Under the pieces are notes generated by a model. That model saw nothing but the letters and a program-made list of their open reading frames with translations. It was not told the origin of the DNA and did no database searches. A stretch of 64,000 bases of DNA. Origin: Sutcliffiella horikoshii (GTDB taxonomy: Bacteria > Bacillota > Bacilli > Bacillales > Bacillaceae_I). This document shows positions 7,948-16,965 of this stretch, one piece after another (within the stretch, counting starts at the first letter, position 1; the number at the start of each line of letters is the position of its first letter). The stretch lies in the NCBI RefSeq assembly GCF_021991925.1, contig NZ_RXZI01000002.1, forward strand, positions 794,857 to 858,856, in the 5' to 3' direction. The translations under genes were made by a program, and so were the position numbers.

Positions 7948-8922
7948 TTACACGCCAATGCTTTCTGCGATATTGGTTTGTCGCAAATAGTCGGCCAAAA
8001 GCTGTGGAGTTGTCAAATAGAGGAGCCCATTTCCTTCCAAGCTTTTTGGATAACCAAGGGGAATGGTTCTTTTAATTAGTTGGGCATAAAGCTCAGGCTC
8101 AGAGAGTACGCGTCCAAACTCCTTTTCTGTAAGCTTCTTTATTAAGGCGAGCGCTCCAGCAACATGTGGGGCTGACATGGATGTACCACTGAAAACGGCA
8201 TATCTTCCTCCTGGTATAGTGGAAATGATTTTCTCACCAGGCGCGACAAGATCAATTTCGTTATTCGAGTTAGTAAAGTAAGAGGATTTACGTTGAAGAT
8301 TGATAGAACCGACAGAGATTACTTCTGTATAGGCTGCAGGATAGGAAAATTCTTCTGTATGTTGATCTCCATCTCCCTCATTGCCGGCAGCGCATACGAC
8401 GAGAATGTTATTAGAAATGGCTGCTTTGATTGCATCGTGAAGTTCCGTTACATCGATAGGTCCGCCGAGCGACATAGAGATAATATCTACATTTTGAGAG
8501 GCGGCATAATTGATTGCGTTGATAATCCATTCATATTCGCCTGATCCATTTTTGCCTCCAAGCGCCTTGAGAATGAGTAGCTTTGCTTCCGGGGCTACCC
8601 CAATAACACCTGAGCCCGGATTTATTGCAGCAATCGTGCCTGCAACGTGGGTTCCATGCCCATTATAATCGGTAAAGTTTTCTGGATCGCCATTATCGTC
8701 ATCTGTAAAGTTTCTTCCCCCGATAATTCTGCCTTCAAGATCAGGGTGCTGGGCATCACAGCCAGTGTCAATGACGGCTACCACCATATCTTCCCCTTTA
8801 TATCCAGCCTGCCAAATTGCCGGGGCTTGGATTAGTTCAATGCCTTCAGGGATTTGATGAGTTTCAAATAGCTGGTTTTCCAGTTTATAAGGAATTAAAT
8901 GGACCAACTTCTCTTTTTGCAT
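7948..8922 (-). CDS. ispA: Intracellular serine protease IspA (subtilisin family S8)
   Basis: 324 residues from the ATG at 8922, which has AGGAGG eight bases upstream; an upstream in-frame start lacks this. The catalytic triad is Asp52 (VIDTGCD), His89 (NGHGTHVAG) and Ser248 (SGTSMSAPHV). There is no signal peptide. The short N-terminal extension contains LIPY (residues 9-12), the motif by which intracellular subtilisins block their own active site until it is cleaved. The family degrades cytoplasmic protein in stationary phase. Single-gene unit. Confidence 0.95.
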   Translation of the reverse strand: MQKEKLVHLIPYKLENQLFETHQIPEGIELIQAPAIWQAGYKGEDMVVAVIDTGCDAQHPDLEGRIIGGRNFTDDDNGDPENFTDYNGHGTHVAGTIAAINPGSGVIGVAPEAKLLILKALGGKNGSGEYEWIINAINYAASQNVDIISMSLGGPIDVTELHDAIKAAISNNILVVCAAGNEGDGDQHTEEFSYPAAYTEVISVGSINLQRKSSYFTNSNNEIDLVAPGEKIISTIPGGRYAVFSGTSMSAPHVAGALALIKKLTEKEFGRVLSEPELYAQLIKRTIPLGYPKSLEGNGLLYLTTPQLLADYLRQTNIAESIGV

Positions 8923-9197
8923 ACAAAAACGCCTCCTAATCATTATTTTCAAACAGTGTGAAAAAGAAAGAAGGTGTTGCGTGTTAAAGTGTAGCTTTCA
9001 GAAGATTCTATCAATAAATGGATAGAATTTCAAGAGGATAATAGACTATGTGCTGGTTATGGATGTTGCAGATGCAGGGAATTCCACTCAGTCCTATTCC
9101 CACTAAGCCCCAAGTCTTATCTCAAAATATGGCTAAGGCTCATTATACGAAACCTTTTAGGAAGGTAAGATAAAAACATAGAAGGGAGGAACAAAAT

Positions 9198-9545
9198 ATG
9201 AAAAAATTTGGATTGTTTTTAGTAGGTGTCATCGCATTCTTTGTTTTGCTTGCCAACATAGGTCCACTATTAGGCTTGGCTGTCAGTTTGGTGGTCACCT
9301 ACTATGCAGTAAAAGAATTCATTCGTACAGATTCAACGGGTACGAAATTCCTATGGGGATTCATCGCTTTCATCGCCATTGCTTTTTCCATCGCCAATGT
9401 CCCTGCAGTCCTAGCGGTTGTAGCAGCGTACATCTTATATGTCGTTTATAAAAATTGGAACAAAGAAAAAGAAAGTAATGACATCATTGAAGCAGGAGAC
9501 CCATTCACGAACTTTGAAAGACAATGGAATTCTTTAAACAAATAA
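9198..9545 (+). CDS. liaI: LiaI-like membrane protein (lmo0954 family)
   Basis: 115 residues: four closely packed hydrophobic segments in the first 85 residues and a charged C-terminal tail ending in FERQWNSLNK. Position directly before the PspA/LiaH gene, 20 bases apart, matches LiaI of Bacillus or the lmo0954 protein of Listeria, which anchor LiaH at the membrane under cell-wall stress. Sequence identity to B. subtilis LiaI itself looks low, so the name rests mainly on context. RBS AGGGAGG precedes ATG. The ~245-bp upstream region should hold the LiaR-dependent promoter; I could not identify a clear box. Confidence 0.75.
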   Translation: MKKFGLFLVGVIAFFVLLANIGPLLGLAVSLVVTYYAVKEFIRTDSTGTKFLWGFIAFIAIAFSIANVPAVLAVVAAYILYVVYKNWNKEKESNDIIEAGDPFTNFERQWNSLNK

Positions 9546-9565
9546 CCAGTTAGGAGAGATGAACA

Positions 9566-10219
9566 GTGACAAATTTATTTTCAAGAATCAGACAAACGAT
9601 ATCTGCAGATTTCCATGAGGTATTAGATAAAAAGGAACAGAAAAATCCGATAGCGATGCTGAATCAATATTTGCGGGACTGTGAAAGAGAAGTAGAAAAA
9701 GTACGTAAACTAGTGGAGAGGCAGAACTTACTTAAAGAAGAGTTTGTGCGCGAGTACCACCAGGCAAGCAACTTTGCTGAGAAGCGTAAAACCCAGGCTG
9801 CTATCGCAGAGAAAGCAGGAGAGGCGGAATTGCTCGAGTTTGCAAACCGCGAATATCAGCAATACCAAGATCGAGCTGCCAATTTAAAAGTATCTTTAGA
9901 AAAAGTTACAGAGGACTTATCGAACCTTGAGCAGAAGTACGAAGAAATGAAGCATCGTTTGAAGGATATGTATATTAAACGGATGGAATTGATGGGAAGG
10001 GAAAATGTAGCTCGTGCCACTCATCGTATGAATCAGGTGGTGGATTCAAGCAAAGGGGAGCATTCCTACACAAAATTCAATGAAATGGAAAGTTATTTAG
10101 ACCGTTTGGAGCATCAAGTGAACTCAGCTTATCACCGCAATACCATTGATGCCCGCATTGCGGTACTTGAAAAAGAAATGAGTCAAACAGAGGAAAAAAC
10201 GCATTCTCTTTCTCAGTAA
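9566..10219 (+). CDS. liaH: Phage-shock protein PspA/IM30 homologue LiaH
   Basis: 217 residues, almost entirely coiled coil. The N-terminus FSRIRQTISADFHEVLDKKEQKNPIAMLNQYLRDCEREV is the PspA/LiaH amphipathic start and first helix. These proteins form large rings or rods at the membrane that protect against envelope damage. Starts with GTG, with AGGAGAG eight bases upstream. A terminator between this gene and liaF would let liaI-liaH be expressed far above the sensor genes. Confidence 0.92.
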   Translation: MTNLFSRIRQTISADFHEVLDKKEQKNPIAMLNQYLRDCEREVEKVRKLVERQNLLKEEFVREYHQASNFAEKRKTQAAIAEKAGEAELLEFANREYQQYQDRAANLKVSLEKVTEDLSNLEQKYEEMKHRLKDMYIKRMELMGRENVARATHRMNQVVDSSKGEHSYTKFNEMESYLDRLEHQVNSAYHRNTIDARIAVLEKEMSQTEEKTHSLSQ

Positions 10220-10232
10220 AAACTGCTATTCT

Positions 10233-10260
10233 AAAAAGGCGTGCATGTTACGCCTTTTTA
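10233..10260 (+). terminator. Intrinsic terminator between liaH and liaF
   Basis: AAAAAGGCGT pairs with ACGCCTTTTT over a seven-base loop. It lies inside the operon and probably attenuates read-through into liaFSR. Confidence 0.85.
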
Positions 10261-10303
10261 GGCTGCATAGATCATACACCATACAAAGGGAGGTGCAAGG
10301 CGC

Positions 10304-11029
10304 ATGTTAAATAGGATGAAATCGGATTATCTTAGTTTTATCATTTTTATGGGGGCATTCATATTTATTTTGGAGATCCTTTTCTTTAATACGGGCCTTG
10401 TATTTTCCTTCCTCTTTTCAGGTTTCCTGATGTATATCGGAAAAAGAAAATGGCATTGGTTGATCGGCAAAGCCCTATTTGTGATTGGCTTGTTATCCAT
10501 CCTGATATCTATCTTTAATACGATGACCTTCCATTTTCTAATCGTTGCAACGGTACTCTATGTACTATATCAATACCTCCAGGCAAAAAAGCATCCTGTA
10601 ATGATAAATCCGGTAATTGGACCAGAACATCAAGAGACTGTCATGAGACAACCACAAAAATGGTTTCAAAACAAATTGTTCGGATCGCAGAAAACACCAG
10701 ATCATTCCTATACTTGGGATGATGTCAATATTCAATGCGGGATCAGCGACACGACCATCGATTTAAGCTATACAGTACTGCCAAAAGGGGAAGCCACCAT
10801 TTTCATCAGGAATGTGGTCGGTAATGTTCAAATCCTGGTCCCCTATGAAGTAGAACTGAGCGTCCAGCATTCCGTAATGGTCGGCTCCACAAACATACTG
10901 GAGCATGAGGAAAAAAGCATTATTAACCAGACGGTGCATTTCCATACAGAAAACTATAAAGAAGCCACACAGAAAGTGAAAATTGTAACCTCTATTTTTG
11001 TCGGAAGTCTAGAGGTGAAAAGAATATGA
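10304..11029 (+). CDS. liaF: LiaF, membrane inhibitor of the LiaRS system
   Basis: 241 residues. Four hydrophobic helices in the first ~95 residues, then a soluble C-terminal domain of beta strands (DDVNIQCGISDTTIDLSYTVLPKGEATIFIRNVVGNVQI), the DUF2154/LiaF-type domain. LiaF keeps the kinase LiaS off when the envelope is intact. AGGGAGGTG precedes ATG. The last four bases overlap liaS (ATGA). Confidence 0.9.
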   Translation: MLNRMKSDYLSFIIFMGAFIFILEILFFNTGLVFSFLFSGFLMYIGKRKWHWLIGKALFVIGLLSILISIFNTMTFHFLIVATVLYVLYQYLQAKKHPVMINPVIGPEHQETVMRQPQKWFQNKLFGSQKTPDHSYTWDDVNIQCGISDTTIDLSYTVLPKGEATIFIRNVVGNVQILVPYEVELSVQHSVMVGSTNILEHEEKSIINQTVHFHTENYKEATQKVKIVTSIFVGSLEVKRI

Positions 11030-12063
11030 GTGTATTAACAAGACATGTTCTGTATTCATCGCTTATTTCGTTCACTAGCTTTCTTGTACTTGCTGTGGTG
11101 ACCTTCTTCTTCTTTCCTGTAATCAGTTTGGAGGCATTATGGATTGTAAAAGTATGGGATCTTCCATTTATTTTATTCACGACTATCGTTAGTATTGGGC
11201 TAGGCATTATCTTTGGTCTATTATCTGGGCTCTTCTGGAAAAAGCAATGGAACATGGTTTTTGATGAATTAAAAGCCGTTGAACAAGGACGTAGTTTGTC
11301 GGAAGCCCCTGGAAGTAGTGTACAAGAGGTCGCCTACATTGAAGAAATAGTTTGGAAGCTACACGGTCAAATTCAGGAACAAACAAAGCTCTCCCAAAAA
11401 ATCGCAAATGAAAAGGCGGAAGACCTTGAAAATCGGATCCAGGAAATTGTCTCACAGGAAAGAAACCGACTAGCGAGAGAACTTCATGATTCTGTTAGTC
11501 AGCAGCTTTTTGCCGCCTCTATGCTCATGTCTGCTTTGACAGAATCGAGTGAGGCCAAGGATAAGGACGAATCAATACAGCTCCGGTTGGTAGAAGAAAT
11601 GATTCATCAATCCCAACTGGAAATGCGTGCTTTACTTCTGCATTTACGCCCAATTGCTTTAAAAGGCAAAACATTGCAGGAGGGAGCCGAAGAGCTGTTA
11701 ATGGAACTTATCCAAAAAGTTCCCATGAGTATAAAGTGGAAGATAGAGAATTTTACTATTGATAAAGGGGTCGAGGACCATCTTTTTAGAATTCTACAGG
11801 AGACACTTTCCAATATATTGAGGCATTCAAAAGCAAATACGGTGGAGGTTTTGCTCATTCAAAGGGAAAACCTCATCATACTTCGTGTAGTGGATGATGG
11901 AATTGGTTTTGATGTTGAGCAAGCCAAAGTCGGCTCCTATGGATTGCAAAATATGCATGAACGGGCAGTGGAACTTGGAGGTACATTAAAGATCGTCAGT
12001 GTGGAAAAGGAAGGAACAAGACTTGAAGTCAAAGTTCCAAAATTGGATGTAGAGGGGGCTTGA
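11026..12063 (+). CDS. liaS: LiaS, sensor histidine kinase
   Basis: 345 residues. Two membrane helices (about 11-35 and 47-70) enclose a very short external loop, as in intramembrane-sensing kinases. The phosphorylated His is His154 in the HisKA_3 motif RNRLARELHDSVSQQL. The ATPase domain shows the N box (QETLSNILRHSKA), DDGIGF and GLQNMHERA. Senses cell-wall antibiotics through LiaF. Overlaps liaF by four bases. Confidence 0.93.
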   Translation: MSVLTRHVLYSSLISFTSFLVLAVVTFFFFPVISLEALWIVKVWDLPFILFTTIVSIGLGIIFGLLSGLFWKKQWNMVFDELKAVEQGRSLSEAPGSSVQEVAYIEEIVWKLHGQIQEQTKLSQKIANEKAEDLENRIQEIVSQERNRLARELHDSVSQQLFAASMLMSALTESSEAKDKDESIQLRLVEEMIHQSQLEMRALLLHLRPIALKGKTLQEGAEELLMELIQKVPMSIKWKIENFTIDKGVEDHLFRILQETLSNILRHSKANTVEVLLIQRENLIILRVVDDGIGFDVEQAKVGSYGLQNMHERAVELGGTLKIVSVEKEGTRLEVKVPKLDVEGA

Positions 12064-12068
12064 TCAAA

Positions 12069-12701
12069 ATGATTAGAGTATTGTTTGTAGATGATCATGA
12101 GATGGTAAGGATTGGTGTAACCGCTTATCTGTCTGCTCAACCTGATATTGAAGTAATTGCAGAAGCAGATGATGGTTCGACTGCCGTGGGTCTTGCCCTG
12201 GAGCATAGGCCAGATATCATCTTGATGGATCTTGTCATGAAAGAAATGGACGGAATCGAGGCAACCAAGAGAATCATGGAACAATGGCCAGAGGCAAAAA
12301 TCATCATCGTCACAAGCTTCTTGGACGATGAAAAAGTATATCCTGCCCTTGAAGCAGGGGCAACCAGCTATATGCTGAAAACTTCCAAAGCAAGTGAAAT
12401 AGCCAATGCGGTCCGTTCCACCTATAAGGGACAGTCCATCCTTGAACCGGAAGTGGCGGGGAAAATGATGCAGAAGATGCGAAGGAAGACCGAGATCCTT
12501 CCTCATGAAGAACTCACCAATAGGGAGATGGAGATTTTACTGCTCATGACACAGGGAAAATCAAATCAAGAAATAGCGGATGAGCTATTCATTGCCCTTA
12601 AGACAGTTAAAGTTCATGTAAGCAATATCCTAGCAAAATTACAAGTGCAGGACCGTACTCAGGCGGTTATTTATGCTTTTAAACATTCATTAGTCCAATA
12701 A
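12069..12701 (+). CDS. liaR: LiaR, NarL-family response regulator
   Basis: 210 residues from ATG 12069; a TTG at 12060 is in frame but lies directly on the GGGGG ribosome binding site, so the ATG fits better. Receiver domain with the acidic pair (VDDHEMVR) and phosphoacceptor Asp54 (ILMDLVM), then the LuxR-type helix-turn-helix (LTNREMEILLLMTQGKSNQEIADEL). Activates its own operon in Bacillus. LiaG, present in the B. subtilis operon, is absent here. Confidence 0.93.
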   Translation: MIRVLFVDDHEMVRIGVTAYLSAQPDIEVIAEADDGSTAVGLALEHRPDIILMDLVMKEMDGIEATKRIMEQWPEAKIIIVTSFLDDEKVYPALEAGATSYMLKTSKASEIANAVRSTYKGQSILEPEVAGKMMQKMRRKTEILPHEELTNREMEILLLMTQGKSNQEIADELFIALKTVKVHVSNILAKLQVQDRTQAVIYAFKHSLVQ

Positions 12702-12806
12702 TGGGTGTTTTTTTATGTTTTCCTCATTGCCTAAGAAAATGATTATTAAGCTATCTATCTTCTTCTTATATAATGATTGATAAATTCAAGATTATGGAGG
12801 TAGATG

Positions 12807-14213
12807 ATGAATAGTAATGGTGGAGATGTCAAAGCAGTAACTATAATATTTCGGGATGTAGAATATGACATTCGTGAATATGGTGCAATTGGTGATGGAA
12901 AAACAAGTAACACGATAGCAATCAACCAAGCTATAGAGGAGTGTGCCGCAGAGGGTGGAGGAACCGTCAAAATACCGGCTGGGATTTGGTTGACGGGTCC
13001 TATTCGTTTGAAAAGTAATATAACTCTATACCTTGAGGATGGAGCCACGATTTTATTCAGCAAAAATATAGAAGAGTATCCTCTGATTTATTCTTCATTC
13101 GAAGGAAAGCAAGTGGTGAGGTGCCAATCCCCTTTAGATGCGGAAGATGTTGTAAACGTTTCCATTATAGGGAATGGGATATTCGATGGGTCAGGGGATG
13201 CATGGAGGCCCGTGAAAAAATTCAAAATGACGGATTTCCAATGGAGCCAATTGATTCAATCCTCAGGTGTTATAGATAAAGAACAGGAGATTTGGTGGCC
13301 TTCTGAAGGGGCGCTGGAAGGGTCGAAGGCTGTTGCTAGATTGGAACAAAAAGGCTCTAAAGATATCGAGGAGTACCAGAAGTACAAACATTTCTTACGG
13401 CCAAATATGGTCAGTTTCAGGAAAAGTAAAGACATCTTGATTGATGGGCCGACCTTCCAAAACTCGCCAGCCTGGTGCATTCATCCTTGGCTATGTGAAA
13501 ATGTGACCATCCGTAATATAGTCGTGAAAAATCCATGGTACTCACAAAATGGTGATGGTCTGGATTTGGAGTCTTGCAAAGGTGCCAATGTAGAAAATTG
13601 TACATTCGATGTAGGGGATGATGCCATCTGCTTGAAATCCGGGAAGGATGAAGAGGGGAGGAGGCTTGCAACCCCTTGCGAGAATATTACCATCAAGAAC
13701 TGTAAAGTCTATAGTGGTCATGGTGGCTTTGTCATCGGTAGTGAAATGAGTGGCGGTGTAAGGAATGTGAAAATAACTGATTGTACTTTTTTTGGGACAG
13801 ACACCGGTTTGCGTTTTAAAAGTACAAGAGGACGTGGTGGCATAGTGGAAGATATCGTGGTGGATAACATTAAAATGGTCGGAATTAAAAATGAAGCGAT
13901 TGTCTTTCATATGTTTTATGAATTAACCGAGGATGAAATAAAGAAAAACATAGCTTTTTCTGATGAAACGCCTATATTTAGGGATATCACCATTCAGAAC
14001 ATCACCTGTTCAGGGGCAAAAAGGGCGATTTTACTGAAAGGACTTCCCGAAAAGCCTTTACAAAATCTTTTGTTTAAAGATATCTATATTAAGGCTAAAT
14101 ATGGTATATATGGTTCCAATGTTCACAATACCGATTTTTCCAATGTTGAAGTGGATGTTCTATTAGGAAACCCTTTTGAATTAGAGGACTGTCAAGGAGT
14201 AACGAGAAGATAA
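12807..14213 (+). CDS. Intracellular GH28 polygalacturonase-type hydrolase
   Basis: 468 residues, right-handed beta-helix family GH28. Catalytic motifs (numbered from the upstream ATG at 12804): NGDGLD with Asp251, GDD at 271-273, GHG at 305-307 and RFK at 337-339. There is no signal peptide, so it acts on imported oligosaccharides, most likely releasing galacturonate from chain ends (exo type) or acting on rhamnogalacturonan pieces. GGAGG lies six bases before this ATG. Followed 27 bases later by the dehydrogenase gene. Starts the pectin locus. Confidence 0.88.
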   Translation: MNSNGGDVKAVTIIFRDVEYDIREYGAIGDGKTSNTIAINQAIEECAAEGGGTVKIPAGIWLTGPIRLKSNITLYLEDGATILFSKNIEEYPLIYSSFEGKQVVRCQSPLDAEDVVNVSIIGNGIFDGSGDAWRPVKKFKMTDFQWSQLIQSSGVIDKEQEIWWPSEGALEGSKAVARLEQKGSKDIEEYQKYKHFLRPNMVSFRKSKDILIDGPTFQNSPAWCIHPWLCENVTIRNIVVKNPWYSQNGDGLDLESCKGANVENCTFDVGDDAICLKSGKDEEGRRLATPCENITIKNCKVYSGHGGFVIGSEMSGGVRNVKITDCTFFGTDTGLRFKSTRGRGGIVEDIVVDNIKMVGIKNEAIVFHMFYELTEDEIKKNIAFSDETPIFRDITIQNITCSGAKRAILLKGLPEKPLQNLLFKDIYIKAKYGIYGSNVHNTDFSNVEVDVLLGNPFELEDCQGVTRR

Positions 14214-14240
14214 TTTTTATTACTGGAGGCGGCAAACGGT

Positions 14241-14990
14241 ATGAAAAAAATTGTATTACTCGGTGGAAACGGGACAATAGGGAAAATATTAGTAGAGGGG
14301 CTTCGTCAAAACTATGAGGTCATAGTCTGTGATAAGCAAGAACAAAAGGATAGGGCAAATTATCTTCAACTTGATGCTACGAATTATGAGGAGCTTCTGG
14401 AGAAAATTCCCCATGATACAGACGTATTGGTGAATTTACTCGCTACAGAAACCAGTCAACACATCGAGGATATCGAACAGTTCAATCAAATGACAGAGGT
14501 CTTTTTCAAAGCAGGATACTATCTGTTGGATGTGGCGACTAAACGGAATATTCCAAAGGTCATTATTGCGAGCAGCAACCATGTTACAGATGGATATGAG
14601 GAACAAGGCGAATCCTTATTAGGTAGAAAGATCACCACCGAGGATTATCCTTACTCTAAGGGATTATACGGAGTATTGAAGCTTGCTTCGGAGAATGTAG
14701 GAAGGTTGTTTGCAGATGAACAAGATGTTTCGGTGATCAATTTAAGGATAGCATCTGTCCCAAAGGATGAAGTACAAGGTATAGAGGAAAATGACAGACT
14801 AGTACATACACTGCTCACTAGGGAAGATGTCGTTAATCTATTTGAAGCCGCGGTAAAAGCAGAAGTGAAGTATGGGACTTACTATGGTGTTTCAGACAAT
14901 CCTGGTGCACCATGGGATACCAGTAATGCTAAGAAAGAGCTCGGATTCAAATCTGAGCAGAATTCCATAGATGTCATGGATGAAAGCTGA
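14241..14990 (+). CDS. NAD(P)-dependent extended SDR, uronate-dehydrogenase-like
   Basis: 249 residues. N-terminal Rossmann motif GGNGTIGK at about 8-15, then ASSNHVTDGY and a Y-x-x-x-K pair in LYGVLK, with a substrate-side segment NLRIASVP. The SSNHV motif is typical of bacterial uronate dehydrogenases (Udh), which oxidise galacturonate or glucuronate to aldarolactones. Placed behind a GH28 enzyme, that role is plausible; other NAD-dependent epimerases/dehydratases remain possible. A strong terminator overlaps the stop codon. Confidence 0.72.
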   Translation: MKKIVLLGGNGTIGKILVEGLRQNYEVIVCDKQEQKDRANYLQLDATNYEELLEKIPHDTDVLVNLLATETSQHIEDIEQFNQMTEVFFKAGYYLLDVATKRNIPKVIIASSNHVTDGYEEQGESLLGRKITTEDYPYSKGLYGVLKLASENVGRLFADEQDVSVINLRIASVPKDEVQGIEENDRLVHTLLTREDVVNLFEAAVKAEVKYGTYYGVSDNPGAPWDTSNAKKELGFKSEQNSIDVMDES

Positions 14991-15012
14991 CGGTAATCGT
15001 CAGCTTTTTTTT
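14983..15012 (+). terminator. Strong intrinsic terminator
   Basis: AAAGCTGACG pairs with CGTCAGCTTT across a short loop and runs into eight T. Confidence 0.92.
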
Positions 15013-15393
15013 GGATCACGTTGCTGATTAACTCTTTTATAGGGAGTACAGTATATATATTCAAAAAGTGTAATAGTGTAATCATTTTATAAGTTCCCGT
15101 CAAAGAATGCCTATGATATCAATGATTTTTAAGCATAACATGAGTAATTGATTATATTCTAATTGAAAATTCTGAATTAAATTTATCTTAGACGATTTAA
15201 GATGACGCTTGCAATCGATAAGCGTTGGTCTCAATTTGAACAGAGAGGGGGAGTCCATACTCCAATAAGTGAAAGCGCATTCTTCTAACTAATTAATTGA
15301 AATTTTCGCCAAAGAGAAACTAGATGTGTACAAAAGTGACTTTTTTAATCTATCATTAAAGTAGCCAGAATTTAACGTGGGGGGTATTCAAAT
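15013..15393 (+). other. Long leader of the solute-binding protein gene with two dyads
   Basis: No gene. Two adjacent dyads, ATCTTA-7-TAAGAT (15185-15203) and ACGCTT-9-AAGCGT (15205-15225), could be operator sites or a leader hairpin. A cre-like site follows at 15270. GGGGGG-type RBS is at the end. Boxes of a promoter are not clear. Confidence 0.5.
15270..15283 (+). promoter_or_regulatory. cre-like CcpA site before the solute-binding protein
   Basis: TGAAAGCGCATTCT matches the cre consensus TGWAANCGNTNWCA except at two positions. Fits carbon catabolite control of pectin uptake. Confidence 0.45.
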
Positions 15394-16896
15394 ATGAAAG
15401 CAACTAAAAAAACTTTCGCTCTTCTTCTTTTTTCATTGGTCCTAGTGTTTATAAGTGCTTGTAATAATGAAAGCGCTTCAAATACAGAGATTGACAGTGA
15501 TAAACCATATTCCATATCTATCATGGCAAATCTTCATACACCAGAAGTACCACAGGATAAAATCAAAGATCTATTGGAAGAAAAGACAAACACAAAATTA
15601 GAGTTCCAATGGGTACCGGATAACAACTATGAGGAGAGATTAAATACTGCGTTTGCCACTGGATCTCTTCCACAAGCGGTATTTATGAAAAATCAGACAA
15701 CCTTCAACCAGTTCAAGGATGCAATTCGAGATGATCAATTTTGGGAAATTGGACCATATCTTGATGAGTATGAAAACTTAAGTAAACTAAAGGATCAGAT
15801 TATCGAAAATACAATGGTGGATGATAAGATATATTCCCTTTATCAAGGCAGACCACTCTCCCGCCAAGGTATTATCTATCGTAAAGACTGGGCGGACAAC
15901 TTAGGCTTATCAGCTCCTACTACTACGGAAGAATTTTTTGAAATGGCCAAGCAATTCACAGAAAACGATCCAAACAAGAGTGGCAAAAAGGATACAATCG
16001 GTGTAACAGACCGCAGTGACTTAGTATATGGCGCATTTTATACAGTGGCATCATGGTTCGGAACGCCCAATGAATGGGGCGAAGGAGAAGATGGAAAGTT
16101 AAAACCAGCTTTCATGTTCCCAGAGTACATGCAGACTTTGGATTATTTCAAGGACCTGCATGAAAATGGCTATATGAACCAGGATTTCCCTGTAACAAGT
16201 AAGAATGATCAGCAAGCCTTATTCATCAATGGAACTGCTGGAATCTATGTAGGTTCAATGGGGGATGTACAGAGTCTCTATACGGACTTGGCGAAGGTAC
16301 ACCCTGATGCGGAACTTGCTGTTCACAACTATGTTGAAGGACCACATGGTGAATACGGTATTTGGAGTTTGCCGGGTTACGGAAATGTTGTTATGTTCCC
16401 GAAATCCTCCGTTAAAACGGAAGCGGAATTAAAAAGAATTCTAGCGTTTTTCAATGATTTAATGAGTCCTGAAGTCTCTAACTTGATTTTCTGGGGAATT
16501 GAAGGGGAGCATTATTCAGTGGTCGATGGAATGGGGCAACCAGCAGAGGATACGGCTAAGAATGACCGGGAAGTGAAACCATTCCAGGCTATTGAAATCG
16601 GGGAACCGGAAACAAACGGACGTTACGAAGGATACCATACGTATGAACCGAAAGCCAAGTCTGAGGAGTTATTTGTAGAGAATGAGAAGTACTTGATCGC
16701 GGATCCAACATTGACGCTTGACTCTGATGCATTCTTGGCAAATGGGGAAAGATTGAGAACCATCATCCAGGATGCGACCTATCAATATATTCTCCGCCAA
16801 ATCGATAAGGATGGATTTGAAAAAGCGGTACAGAGATGGTTAGATCAAGGTGGTCAAACTATCATCGATGAATTTAACGAATCAGCTGGTAACTAA
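15394..16896 (+). CDS. ABC sugar-binding lipoprotein, YtcQ/LplA type
   Basis: 500 residues with a lipoprotein signal (hydrophobic stretch ending ISAC, Cys23). The rest is a family 1 extracellular solute-binding protein of the YtcQ/LplA size class (about 500 residues). In Bacillus YtcQ serves YteP/YtcP in uptake of rhamnogalacturonan disaccharides, and matching permeases are encoded at 18116-19978. It is a separate transcription unit with its own leader and terminator. Binding-protein excess over permease would be a natural result. Confidence 0.88.
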   Translation: MKATKKTFALLLFSLVLVFISACNNESASNTEIDSDKPYSISIMANLHTPEVPQDKIKDLLEEKTNTKLEFQWVPDNNYEERLNTAFATGSLPQAVFMKNQTTFNQFKDAIRDDQFWEIGPYLDEYENLSKLKDQIIENTMVDDKIYSLYQGRPLSRQGIIYRKDWADNLGLSAPTTTEEFFEMAKQFTENDPNKSGKKDTIGVTDRSDLVYGAFYTVASWFGTPNEWGEGEDGKLKPAFMFPEYMQTLDYFKDLHENGYMNQDFPVTSKNDQQALFINGTAGIYVGSMGDVQSLYTDLAKVHPDAELAVHNYVEGPHGEYGIWSLPGYGNVVMFPKSSVKTEAELKRILAFFNDLMSPEVSNLIFWGIEGEHYSVVDGMGQPAEDTAKNDREVKPFQAIEIGEPETNGRYEGYHTYEPKAKSEELFVENEKYLIADPTLTLDSDAFLANGERLRTIIQDATYQYILRQIDKDGFEKAVQRWLDQGGQTIIDEFNESAGN

Positions 16897-16903
16897 ACAA
16901 AAG

Positions 16904-16937
16904 AAAGGACTGTCAGGAAGAGCTGACAGTCCTTTTT
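16904..16937 (+). terminator. Strong intrinsic terminator
   Basis: A 13-bp stem (AAAGGACTGTCAG with CTGACAGTCCTTT) and a T run. Confidence 0.92.
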
Positions 16938-16965
16938 CCGTTGTTCTATAGAAAGATAGAGACAC

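Noticed and set aside
13417..13910. Minus-strand frames opposite the first GH28 gene
   Set aside because: Several overlapping antisense frames of similar length, as expected for shadows of a real gene.
15468..15481. cre-like TGAAAGCGCTTCAA inside the binding-protein gene
   Set aside because: Two mismatches and a position within the signal-peptide region; it may be chance, and the upstream site at 15270 is better placed.
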